A stretch of 64,000 nt of DNA, from NCBI RefSeq assembly GCF_037392515.1, contig NC_090288.1:7433501-7497500 (forward strand), given 5' to 3'. Within the stretch, counting starts at the first letter, position 1. Each line of letters opens with the position of its first letter. Shown here piece after piece: positions 1 to 11,600 of this stretch. Origin of the DNA: Haliotis asinina (taxonomy: Eukaryota > Mollusca > Gastropoda > Lepetellida > Haliotidae). The notes beneath the pieces were generated by a model. That model saw nothing but the letters and a program-made list of their open reading frames with translations. It had not been told where the DNA came from and searched no databases. Made by a program: the position numbers and the translations under genes.

Positions 1-3000
1 AATCTTACAATGCTTCCGATGCTGATGCTGATTCCAACGTCGATGCCGATGCCGATGCCGATACCGATACCGATACCGACGGATTTTGAGAGTGCTACTT
101 GTACCTGCCCCATCGATGACGCCAGGCGTATCTCAAGAACACCTCCGACAAGGGCTCCTCTGCTGATCCTGGACGTTACAGGGGCGATGCCAAGAGAGGA
201 GTGCATCCGATTACCGGCGCCGCGTCAGGGTCAGACGCACTGGCGTTTGGAGCGCAGTAGGGCGCTACTGCTTTTATCAGTGATAGAGTGAGAACAGGAC
301 GATTGGGCATCAGGAGGTCAAGGTCCAGAAGTCCTCGGAGCAGTTCGTCCAGTGTATGTCTGCATCGCCGTTCGCTGTCCAGTTCACCGGATTGCTGGGG
401 CAGATCCCTCCACCGCAGAAGAGGGAGTTGGGTTCGCAGTCCTGGTCAGCATCTCTTCCTCGTGCCAAACAGTTGGCGCACAGAAAGCAGGCGCCGGAGC
501 GCAAGTCGACCATTTCTTTGAATACTGACGAAAAGCAATACTTCTCCCCCAACTATGAGGAGGAAGAGGGATCGTACCTGCCATTGTCTGCAATGTATGA
601 CTAGATAGCTGATAGGCTCCCTGATTGACCCTCCCCGGCGTCAGGGGTAGATAGCGCTAGGGCTATCAGGATGGAACCAGAACTGATGATCCCACCACAT
701 CCCATGGTGGCTGACGCCATATCTTCACTGAATGAAGACTTTGCAAAGCTGTCATTGAATGCTACGATCAGAGCGTCGAAGAAGCAGGACTACAAGGTGC
801 ATAGTCTTGACTTTTGCAGACTCCAGGGCTGTGTTGGCCATTGACACGGAGCTGTGGCGCGTCCTAAAGCCTGTCTCAGCGCTAGCATCAGCTACTTCAG
901 CGGCGGCTGTGGATTTAAGGGAGCCTAACAAGTCCCAATAGGAACACCTGTCGTCGCTATTCCTATGGCAAGGCAAAATGCTACATGACCTGTTAGGACA
1001 TGTCCGGACAGCGTTCAACGACCATTACTTGATGGAGCTCAGGATGTTTCTGATGTTTGTATTTGAGGATCGACATTACCAGTGGTGAGTCCTGCCATTT
1101 GGTATTTCCACATTGGCATTTCTGGCTATTGACCAGAATCACAACGGCCATCAGTCAGTTTCTTCATTTCGGGCAGATAGAGTTCGACCTATACATAGAC
1201 GATTGCCTGCTCAACCAGTTCGAACCTCAGTTGTTACGCAGACAGCTAGACTTTGCCATCTGTCTCCTAGAGCAGTTAGGGTGGATAATCAACCAGGAAA
1301 AGTCGCAGTTGCATCTTGCATCAGGAATTGGTGTTTATCGGGGGCCTGTTCCAGACACAGTATGACTGATGGGAGAAGATTTCCCGGTTCATAGCTAGGG
1401 GACTGTCAGAGCCGTTGCTTCTCAGAGGGTGGCAGTCTGTATTGGGCCTACTGATGACAGTGCAGGACTTAACACACAGGAGGTGCCTGATGCTATGTCC
1501 GTTACAGAGGTACCTCCTCCCGTACATATATCCAGAAGATGTTACGACGTGCCTGTTGCTTCCAGTACATCTGCATCAATACCTACGCTGGTGGATGATT
1601 GAGTCGAACGTCTGCGAAGGAGTTTGTTTGACCAAGTTTGTGCCGGACCACGAACTATTTGTCGACACGTCACTCCAGGGTTGTGGTGCGCACCTAAATG
1701 ATCAGACAGCCTCGGGGCTTTGGTCCGACGCAGAAGCAAACTGGCACATCAACAATCTTGAGCTGGAAGCAGTGATTCTAGCTGTAAGCCACTGGGCGTC
1801 GATGCTACGCCACTCTAACCTGCTAATTGTCTCGGACGTGACGGTGGTATGGCTGATTCTGAGACAGGGAACAACCAGGTCAAGTCCCTACTGGATCAGA
1901 TGTTCCGCCTAGACTGCTGATAGACCTATTTGCCACAAAGCTCAACGCTCAGCTTCCAGTGTACGTGTCTCCAATACCAGACCTGGTAGTGTGGGTGGTC
2001 AACTCTCTGTTGATGTCTTGGGAAGGACTGGATGCGTATGCCTTCCCGCCGCCAGTATTAGTACCAGCGCTAGTGGCGAAACTGAAGCTCACAGGGAGGA
2101 TCAGTCTGCTTTTGGTCTGGTGGCCAGCGAGGATGTGGTTCCCAGAATTGTGACGTCTCGCAGAAAGAGATCTGTTCCGGCTTCCAGAGTGGGATCAGTT
2201 GCTGCGCCATCCCCACAGTCGGACACTGCACCCGGACCCAACGCGGTTTCATCTATGTGCATGGACCATTTGCAAAGGACTTTGAGGGCCAAGGGGTATT
2301 CATCTCAAGTAGCGAAGATCATTGCCTAGGTACACAGAGCTTCCACCCGATCACACTATAATGACCAGTGGGCTACATTTGAGAAGTTCTGTGCCCAAAA
2401 GTCACAAGACCCGCTGTTAGCATCACCCCAGTTCCTGGCAGAGTTTTTACGTTATTTGCGGTGCTCGAGGAAGCTCAGGGGCAGTACTATTGGGACTTAT
2501 GACGCACAGAATCTTCCACACCCGTCATCTAACAACCTGCATGAGATTCGGGCATTAGCCTTGACTATGGCCCTGCTTAGGATATGTACAGTTCCTGACA
2601 TTATGGCTTGATGCTTCTGGTGGTCCTCTACAGTATTTGTGGGACTTGCGGTGGAAGATATGGAGGGGCTGCAGTCTTTCGGACCATCCGCCCTATAAGG
2701 TGCGATCTTATTTACCTTGGTCTATATGGGTCTTGTACTTACAAAAGAAAATGTACCGTAACCCTCCGGTGGTTAGTATGTGACTTACTACTCTGATTCT
2801 GGTTCCAGTGACCATCACGAGAGATTGTTGCGGCAGACCGACGTACAGTGAATCAGTAGTGGTCCGGCTGCCCCGAGGCATACGTGGGATCTTAAGACGC
2901 TGACAGTCCTCTGGAGTCCTGCACCACCGTCCTGTCTGTTGTATCCATACGCTGTAGGCCTGTGGTAAGGTAGGTGAAAAATTTGTTAAAATCTGAATAT

Positions 3001-3306
3001 TTTAGGTATTCAAATACTTACCTTACCATAGGGTGTTCAGTCCCTCTCAACGCTGGATGCTCCTCCCCACTACGGACTCTTCGGACTGAGAAGTAAAAGT
3101 GAAGTTCTCGTGGAGTCTGGGTGCATGCGCAGTGGGGAGATCCAGATACGTCTGTATCATGACAGTCGTCGATTGCGAGGTAGCCCTTCAAGATTGAATA
3201 GCAATTCAACTCCGTCAGATCTCCTACTAAGCGAAGCTTGAGGTAATATGCTATAGGTCTATGGTAAGGTAAGTATTTAAATATCTAAAATATTTAGATT
3301 TTAACA
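1..3306 (+). mobile_element. DIRS-type tyrosine-recombinase retroelement, broken fossil
   Basis: Remains of one element run from the window edge to about 3306. Parts in order: a gag-like acidic and basic region (about 1-1000), a reverse transcriptase segment with the YIDD box near 1192, an RNase H-like segment (about 1650-1910, 'ELFVDTSLQGCGAHL' type), the pol end (about 1915-2100, 'SWEGLDAYAFPP' type) and a tyrosine-recombinase-like region (about 2160-2900). RT, RNase H and tyrosine recombinase in this order is the DIRS/Ngaro arrangement. The right end holds a short terminal sequence in both orientations (2955-3030 and again 3258-3306), fitting the split or inverted repeats of the group. The element is clearly broken, with several interruptions, so it is probably not recent. 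It sits upstream of PTGR1-like exons, presumably in an intron. The left end is outside the window. Confidence 0.75.
2955..3306. repeat. Terminal repeat region of the DIRS-type element
   Basis: The motif CTATGGTAAGGTAAGTATTT occurs at 3258 on the + strand. Its reverse complement occupies about 3011-3030, and a diverged direct copy begins near 2960, so the same terminal unit is present in both orientations. Between them is about 225 bp of unique sequence. This matches the repeated ends of DIRS-like elements; exact assignment of the parts is inference. Confidence 0.5.
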
Positions 3307-3702
3307 ATGCTTAAACATTGGCTTATGATATTTGAAATGCTAATATTGTTCACGCTTCAACATAAACTGACAATAGTCACAATGCTAAGATGTTCAATAC
3401 TTGCTTACTCCTGCACTATGCTGGTTGAGGAATGGGACATCATCATGGCCAAATCTTGTGGTTCATTGCATGTGCTTCCTGTCACTTATTAAAACTGCCC
3501 AAACTTGATTGATAGCAAGTTGTTGTGAAAGAAATATGCATCGACTGGTGTAACAGAACATTCCTTCATAGAAACAACCGACAAACTGTGTCATATTTGT
3601 GTCACTAAAATGTGATGTAAAATTTCATGTTGCATCAACATTTTGCAGCAATGTGTCAACAGTCACAACATTTAAAGTAATGAAGCATCATCTGCATTGT
3701 AG

Positions 3703-6700
3703 GGCTGTAAAGTGATTGGCTATGCAGGAACCAAGGAGAAATGTGATTGGCTGAAAGATGAACTTGGGTTTGATGCAGTGTTTAACTATAAGGAGACAAA
3801 GCTGCAGGACAGCATCAAGGAAGCAGCTCCTGAAGGGGTGGATTGTTACTTCGACAACGTGAGTAGCCGAAGTCACATGATTTCCTGCTGATCGACTGTA
3901 ATAGTTAGTGATTATCAGATACATGGTCAAGACCATTGATGTTGTTCAGGGACACATGAAGCTATCGGGCAGTGAGGTAGCCTAATAGTTCAAGTGTTTG
4001 CTCGTCTCGCCGAAGACCTAGGTTCGATTCCCTACAAGGGTACAATGAGTTAAGTCCATTTCTGATGTTCCCTGCCGTGCTGTGGCTAGAATATTGCTTA
4101 ATGTGGAGTTAAACTAACTCACTCAAATGAAACTTTTAAGTTTGACACTCCCTAACGCTTTACAACGCCAAGGTACATAACTCTGGTGTGTTGGGGCACG
4201 GATCTCATCTGTTATTCCCATCTTCCCTAGTACTATCAGTTCAGTTATGGTTTGAAAGCTAAAGCACCTTTTACAGTAACACATTATAAATATCCAGAAT
4301 CCAGCTATTTAACCACCATCTCCACAAAAACCCAGGGTCACTGTTCGAAATTAACGTCTGTCCGTAGGCCTGAAGCGGACTGAAAAACACTTGGACGAAC
4401 TGCTTTTGTTTTCTGCATGTCCTTATAGTATTTTCATCCCCAATATTGAGTTAAATCAAACTATTTAATTCAGTTTGTCAGTGTTCTTTTGCTGGGAATT
4501 ACTTATGTTGTAGATAAAATACTGGCTCTACACACGTTTTATGGCTCTGGATCCTTAGAACCTGCATCTTTTCAGGGTTAAGGGCAAACACTGCCCAGTG
4601 TATCCAGTTAGGTTACAATCTGGTAATAATTTCTTTCCATGTCTGTATTTGGAGGCATGACACATCACACAATAACTCTCCTACAGTTCTTAATGGGGGG
4701 GTTCTTGTTGTCTTGTAAATTAGCCATGTGGCTTGTGTGAGGTACAACCCTATGTTCAGATTATTATATCTATCAATTTTGGTCTAAAAATATTGAACAG
4801 TTTTTGAGTTATGCTCCAGAAAAAAATTGATTACGGACAGACGGACTAGGCGTCAACTGTATACCCCCGCATTACATGCCACGGGATAAAAATGATGACT
4901 TGATACAAATAACAGAATAACTAGTTGACTCAAAGAGAGAGCAGCGTCATGTGATTGTTGCAGGTTGGGGGTGAGTTTTCCAGCACTGTGATGTTCAACA
5001 TTAAGCAGTTTGGCCGTATTGCAGTGTGTGGTCAGATAGATGAGTACAGGTACGACGGCAAACCGCAGACAGGTGAGTGGAGAGGTGCCGTGCAAACTGG
5101 ATTACAGGTTTTTCAAAAGAATTACAGTGATTTACAAATTTCAACCAGAAACATGAAAAGGCATTGGTGGCATTGTTTTCAAAATTGGAAGACTGTTATC
5201 CTGACTCATGCTTATTACACTTATCTCCTCCCTCTTTGCGAAAATAGTGGATGGATGGCCATGTGACCGTAATGGCAGGAAAGGGAGGCTTCCAGTGGGT
5301 GAGTGTATTATACTTCTGCTTCAATTAGAACTGAACTTCAAGGGGTTTCACGTGTTTCACTATCTTCACATACATGGAGGAGACAAGCATAATAAGCATG
5401 AATCAGGATAAGTATAAATATCAATTTTATTCAGAAAATTACATCTCTGTTTGAAGGGAAAATGCAGTCGAAAGCTGCATTCCAATATATTTAGTTTTGA
5501 AGAGACACATCAATTGACATATTTTAGACGTGATGGAATTTCAGTTGTCAATAACTTGAACACATTTGAATGTATTGTTTTCTAATTTTGGGATCACCTT
5601 TTATATCTATAGGAGAGATATAGTGATAAGTTGTATTAGTATAATTATTTTAGATAATCAAGACTTGACCAGCTCAGTTACATCTCAGTACTTTAAAAAG
5701 TGTAATTTCAAGCCAAAGAATGGCGACCATGACTCCCAACGTCTGCTGAACAACACTGAATAATGAATATTCTTGACAAAAAATACAAGATGTGTACCTG
5801 TCCTGTAAACAAACAAGTGATTATTCCAATCTGGAAATGATCCATTAATGATTGCAAGGATATTGGTTGAACAAATTTGGAGTTGTGAAGCCTGAGTCCC
5901 TCCAATGATTCAGAGCATTGCCTTCAGAGTCAGGCACACAAATTCTGTGACGTAACCCACACTGCCATCGTGGTGTCTATAAAAACTGAATGATAGATAG
6001 ATAGATGTGTAGCATCTCTATAATGATGCAGACAGTGTGTAAATGCCCTGAATGGCTTTGATGAGAGCATGTGGAGCTGCTGAACCAACGTCAACAACAG
6101 ATAACCATGCAATTGGAAATCGCTGTTTTCATATCTTAGCAGTCGGAGTAAACTTGTCTCAGTACTTTTTGTTACACCTCCACTACAGAGTCTAACAAAA
6201 CCTACTATGAGGTCACGTCAGGTAACCTTTGAGATTGACCAATCAGAACATAGCTTATCAAATCACGAAAGTAGACATTTGCACATACATTATGAACTTT
6301 CACCTCGTAAAGGTTTGTACCCGAACAAAACCGAATGCTATTTTCCAAATGGTCGTTACCGGGTAACGCACATGGAGCACGCTACAATACTGTCAACATT
6401 GAGTAAACAGTCCCTGAAAATAACGTTTTTGTCAATATTGAAGGATGTCAGCTTGTGGAAATCTTAGCTTATGGTAACCATGTCATCAGAAAGCCCTAAG
6501 CGTATATACTGCAGGCCAAATACCAGTGTTTTATGCAGATTTATGTTTATTTAGGGATCAGTGTCAGTGACTAGCGAATTTTTTAAGTCCTGCCAAACCC
6601 TTAACAGTTGCAGTTGTCTGATTGGTTAAATCCGTTTGGCCTTCCCGCATTTGCTGGGACGGTCATAGCTCACTCAAAGGTTACCTAACGCTACCTTCTG

Positions 6701-7786
6701 TTAGGTTTTGGTAGACTCAGTAGTGGAGTATAACGAAAAGTACTGAGACTACGTGTAATTAGACTGCATATTTTAGAATGATGAGGTCATCATATCTCAT
6801 ACGTATGTTTAGATGTGGAGACATGTCAAAAGTGAAACAGAAAAAAAATTGTGCCATTGCTTGAATGGACTGTGTAAGGTGTGAAGAATCATCACATGTG
6901 GCCTGTGGCAGATGTATTAGGTACCACTGGGTAGGTAGAGTATTGGAGTGACCCACCAGCTAAGCTATATCCTCACTGTGCCTAACCCAAATTTCATTCT
7001 GCATGTGCTGTGGTTTAGCTGTTGCTGTTCACTTTTGATGCAGGTCCCCTGGTGTATGGGCAGATGCTGATCAAGCAGCTCACAATGAAGGGGTTCATGT
7101 GTCGCCATTACTTCCAACACTGGCCAGAAGCCAAGTTACAGGTCATCAACTGGATAAAACAGGTAATGAACAAATGACCAGGTTTGTTCAAATGAGGTTC
7201 CATCACTTCTAACACTGGGCAGCTACGTTGCATATCATGCAAAGGTTAAAAAATCCCATTGCCCAATGCCTGGGACAAGTCAGTTTTCATATTGGGGAAT
7301 CAGATAATGGCATCTTACTTGTCTGTGTGCTACTAGATAATTTCAGCTTATGGTTTCAAACTGCAAATAAACTAAGCAGAGTTATCTTTCTTTGCTATTT
7401 ATCACTTTTCGATAAACAGTTCATTAAACATTCAACATTTACATCAGATACCATTCTTTCATAATTACATCATTATAATTATGTTGTAAAATTAGGGCAA
7501 GTGGAAAATAAGTCAGGACAAGTTTCTAAAAGTCATTTGCCCTTTCACAGGTGACTTTAAAATTACATTTTGACCCCTGACATGAACAACTGTCAGAATG
7601 TTTTGTTAGTTGTGAAATGGAATACTTGTTAGAAGAATCTCACATTCTCAGTGTTATTTTTGGTTTTGTTTTCAGGGCAAGTTAAAGTATCGTGAAACAA
7701 TCACAGAAGGCTTTGAGAATATGGCTGAAGCTTTTGTTGGACTCTTCCATGGAGCCAACACCGGCAAAGCAATTGTGAAGGTGTGA
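3703..7786 (+). CDS. PTGR1: Prostaglandin reductase 1-like oxidoreductase, C-terminal half (5' exons outside window)
   Basis: Four coding exons: 3703-3858, 4964-5072, 7044-7162, 7676-7786, all with AG/GT borders and matching phases (495 nt, 164 residues plus stop). The protein reads GCKVIGYAGTKEK, then FDAVFNYKET, DCYFDNVGGEFSS, FGRIAVCGQIDEY, and ends in ANTGKAIVKV. It follows animal PTGR1 (leukotriene B4 12-hydroxydehydrogenase, about 329 aa) closely, so this is its second half. PTGR1 is a cytosolic NADPH-dependent MDR-family reductase of 15-keto-prostaglandins and other enones. Cofactor residues known from the family are visible: Lys in GTKEK, Tyr in FNYKE, Asn in GANTGKA. The glycine-rich nucleotide loop is in an exon left of the window. 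The gene ends tail to tail with NPRL2. Its introns hold a SINE, a small palindromic element and a 594-bp foldback element. Confidence 0.9.
3968..4125 (+). repeat. tRNA-derived SINE (family A)
   Basis: The tRNA-like head has an A-box-like GTAGCCTAATAG and a B box GGTTCGATTCC. A body similar to other copies follows, and the tail ends in AACTAACTCACTC. It lies in a PTGR1 intron. Confidence 0.75.
5197..5410. mobile_element. Short palindromic non-autonomous element
   Basis: The ends are inverted copies: TATCCTGACTCATGCTTATT at 5197 and its near-perfect reverse complement ending at 5410. The interior matches, in inverse orientation, the sequence at about 9300-9400. No coding capacity. Located in a PTGR1 intron. 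Confidence 0.6.
6156..6749. mobile_element. Foldback/MITE-like element with ~80-bp inverted termini
   Basis: The left end (GTCTCAGTACTTTTTGTTA) and the right end are inverted copies for about 80 bp, with scattered mismatches, up to AGGTAACCTTTGAG on the inner side. The 86-codon ORF inside (6207-6467) resembles nothing I know. A target duplication is not obvious. It lies in the last-but-one PTGR1 intron. Confidence 0.65.
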
Positions 7787-8136
7787 GACTGTAAGAAGAC
7801 AAACAGGATTCGTTGAAAGAACAAATAATTTTAGACACGCTTCCATCAAGAAGCTTCTTTGATTGGGTTGGGTTGGAAAACATGTAAAATATTTTAAAAA
7901 CACACTTCATTTTGAATGTCTTCAAGAGTCACAGCTCCAGAAACACAGCTACACCAACCATGTTGTGTATCCCCAGTGAATAATGTCTGAGCACTTTCTG
8001 ATGCTGTCAAACTTTTACACATTGTGGGAATCAGATCACACGATGTCACAAACAACCAGTCTTCGAACAGTCCACTTGGAATGCACTGCCATTGAAATTG
8101 TTGCAAATGTCTGTTGCCACTTGACATGGCTGCTTG

Positions 8137-8633
8137 CATCCTCGATATCTCCAGGGCATACGTTCTGGAGATAAGTCTCCACTATACCCTGGATGCATCT
8201 ACGGCTCAGCCCGTTAAATTTATTCCCTCCCTTGGCTGGCTTTTCATTCAATCAGGTGTTACGCTGGGAAGTTGAGCGAACCAATCACAACTCGCTTTCG
8301 CTTTTCAAATTATGTAACTGATTAAACTTGGCAAAACAAACCATGAAAAGTTTCTCAGTAAGAGGTAGAAAGAGTTTTTGCATATATTTTTTAAAAGTTT
8401 CGGACCTATAAATTTGTCTGTATGATATCTCCAAAATATGAGATGCACTGTGAGCAAACCTTTGTGACTGCTACCTTTGTTGACACTGAAAGGCTTGGTT
8501 ACAACGGCGGCCTAGCTGTTTGGCTATTGTGAGAATGCGGAGCCAGCAAAGGGAGGTAATAAAATTATCGGGCTGAGCCGTAGATGCGTCCAGGGTATAG
8601 TGGAGATCGTATACCCTGGAGATATCGAGGTTG
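8137..8633. mobile_element. 497-bp MITE with ~100-bp TIRs and 9-bp target duplication
   Basis: Termini are CATCCTCGATATCTCCAGGG on the left and, inverted, CAACCTCGATATCTCCAGGG on the right. The inverted repeats stay similar for about 100 bp. GGCTGCTTG flanks both sides directly (8128-8136 and 8634-8642), a clean 9-bp duplication. Long TIRs with a 9-bp duplication point to a Mutator-like origin; that assignment is inference. The element fills the space between the converging PTGR1 and NPRL2 3' ends, and each terminus carries an AATAAA facing the oncoming gene's transcription. Confidence 0.8.
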
Positions 8634-8681
8634 GGCTGCTTGTTGGTCCATGTTGTTCTGATCTAAATTCTCAGTCACAGG

Positions 8682-11600
8682 TCATTTCCAACACACCACA
8701 ACACTGGAGTCACTCTCTATCCGCTCATCAAGCTCCTGCTGACTGATACCTGTAACCATGGTAACCATTCAAAGGTCTATATTGAAAACACTGATTCATA
8801 CCTATTTTATAATCTATCTGAAATTACACCCTGCGAGAATATCCCTGGACAAAGATTTGTCAACATCATTGTTGCAAAATGCCTACGTTAATTTGCGTCT
8901 TGCCAGCAACACTTAGTAATGGGACCTATAGTGTCAAAGGATTGTCTGGTCCAGACTTGATTATTCAGAGTCTGCCATCATACAGCTAGCAAATTGCTGA
9001 GCACAGCGTAAAACAACAGAAAGAAACATCAATACTTTGATGTACAATAATTGCTTATAAATAATGCATGCTATCTACTTTTGGTATATTCAGACTCACT
9101 TTTATCACTGTGTTGAAATAATAACATTACTCATCCTGGAACAGCACTTTTTGTTTATCATCTCCAGGACATGTTTCCATAGTCAAAAATGTTCTGAATT
9201 TTCTGAATATAATTTTCTGAATAAAATATTGATAGTTTATACTTATCCTGACTCATACTTTTCATGCTTATTTCCTCCCTCTATGCAAATTTAGTGGAAC
9301 ACTTGAAATCTCTTGAAGTTCCTTTCTAATTGAAGCGGATGTACAATACACTCACCCACGGGAACCCTCCCTTTCCTGCCAATACGGTCACATGACCAGC
9401 CATGCTTGTCACTTTCTGAAAACTCATTAACTCAACACAAGAATTACTAGGAATTCAGCGTGCATGAGATGGGTGGTTAGGAGGGTTTGACGCCTAGTCA
9501 GGATGAGTATAAAATAGCAATTATATTCTGAAAATTACATGTTCTTCCTTGTCCTGATGCAAGCTGCTTATGCTTACAGAATCCGACAGAAACGGTGGTG
9601 GGTCAGGCCACACTGGATTCTGTTGACTGCAATATAGGTATGTCCAGTAGTTCCCCACTTTAGGGACTGCTGCAGCCATAGTTCTGTCCTGTTCTTCCAA
9701 TATTCATCTGTGAGATGAACAAAAATCAATTGTATCAGTGTTGTCGCTTTCATTTTCCGATGACTTCAGTAGTTGTACTGGAGCAGGGAATGCACATGCA
9801 TTCAGTCCTTCCCATGAGATGCTAAGAGTGTCTGTTACCAATGCTAATGGATCAGGCACTGGTGATACCAATGTTTGTTGAACCTTGTGGCAAATAGGTC
9901 TATTTGCAGGGATCCAAATGTCAGACAGGCAGAGTTATCTGATTTGAGGTGTCGAGGTGCTGAATCAGGAACCATTTTAATGGGCATAGTTGAAGATGTC
10001 CTCGTCTAGTTAAATCCTGTACATCCGCTTCAGTTAGAGAGGTACTTCAAGGGATTTCAAGTGTTCCACTGTCTTCACAAAATGGGATTAGATAAGCATA
10101 ATAAGCATGAGTCAGGATAAGGAAATACAATACACATACTAATCTTCATTTTTGGGTAGGGAAGTATTTATGATATTCAAAGACACAATGTACTTTCTTT
10201 TGTTCTGGAAACTGGATACCTGTTTCCAAAATCTTGGTAATAAGAAAATGCATACATACCATGCCGACAGCAGATTTCATCTGAATGATGAACCCCTTTA
10301 AAATACTGATAGAAGTGATGTAGCCGTGATGACTGGCCAGGTTCGTTCGGCAGTTTGACTGGGTACTTGTGAAGGTGGCGAATCAGACCGTTCATCAGCC
10401 CGAACTGAACTAGTTTCCTGGAAGAACCAACCAGATAGAAAAGGTGAACACATGAAAGACATCTGGGTTTTGTGTATCTAGTCTCACAGTGGGAGAGTTT
10501 GGCTTTGTGTTGTTTTAGCTATGTTTCAGTTATGCATCATATTATGTGAGTGAGGCTGATTTTAGCAGTATTCAAGCAATGGTGTTCACAGCAGGGGTCA
10601 CCAGAAATGGTGTTCACAGATTTTAACTGGAGAATTGAACCCAGACCTTCCACGAGATGAAAAAATACTTTAACCAGTGGACTACACCACCAATCCTTAT
10701 CATTCAGTAAGTGAGGCAGTGAGGCTGCCTTTAGCAATATTCAAGCAATATCATGGCGGGGTCATCAGAAATGGAGTTCACACATATCAGCCAGGTGGGG
10801 AATTGAACACAGACCTTCGGTGTGATGATACTTTAACCACTAGACTACCCCACCAACCCTTATCATTCATTGATGCTGAAGACAGAAATTCATCCCATCA
10901 TATCTATACATGTGTGGAAGTACCTCTCGTCCACCTTAAGGGCATGTGGGCCAATCCTGTTACAAATGTCCTTGACTGTAGTCCCCGGGCTGAAGGAACT
11001 GTAGAGCATGAACACATCGCGGAACGCTGGCAGCGTGTGACCTGACAAGTTGACAGATATATTTAGATGAACATCGTACAGATGTTCTTTGAGCTCAATA
11101 AAAATACCACCAGAAACTCAAAAATACATGGCTATAACAACCTGTAACTCAAGTGAGTTGGTGAGTCAGTTTAGTTTTGTGCAGTAAAGCAACAGAGCTG
11201 AGTGCATTGGGTTTTACGCTGCTTTTAGCAAAATTCCAGCGATATCACTGGGGACACAAGAAATCGGTTTCATACTTTGTACCCATGTGGGGATTGAACC
11301 TGGGTCTTTGGCATGATGAGCAGATGCATCAACCACTAGGCTACCACACAACTATTCCCCTTGGTACTGTGACCAATGAGAGACTGAATAATTGTTTACA
11401 CCACTTTCTGCAATACCCCAGCTACTGGTCACATATTGATGTCCTGCAAATCAAGACTGGACCATACATCGAACCCACTCAAATCATGAAAACATGTCCA
11501 CACAATTAAGTCATAGTGAGAAACATTCAGTGAAGTCACAGGGCCTGACTAAAATTTCTATTCCATTTTTGTAAGCACTTGTGACTCTTGACTGGAATTA

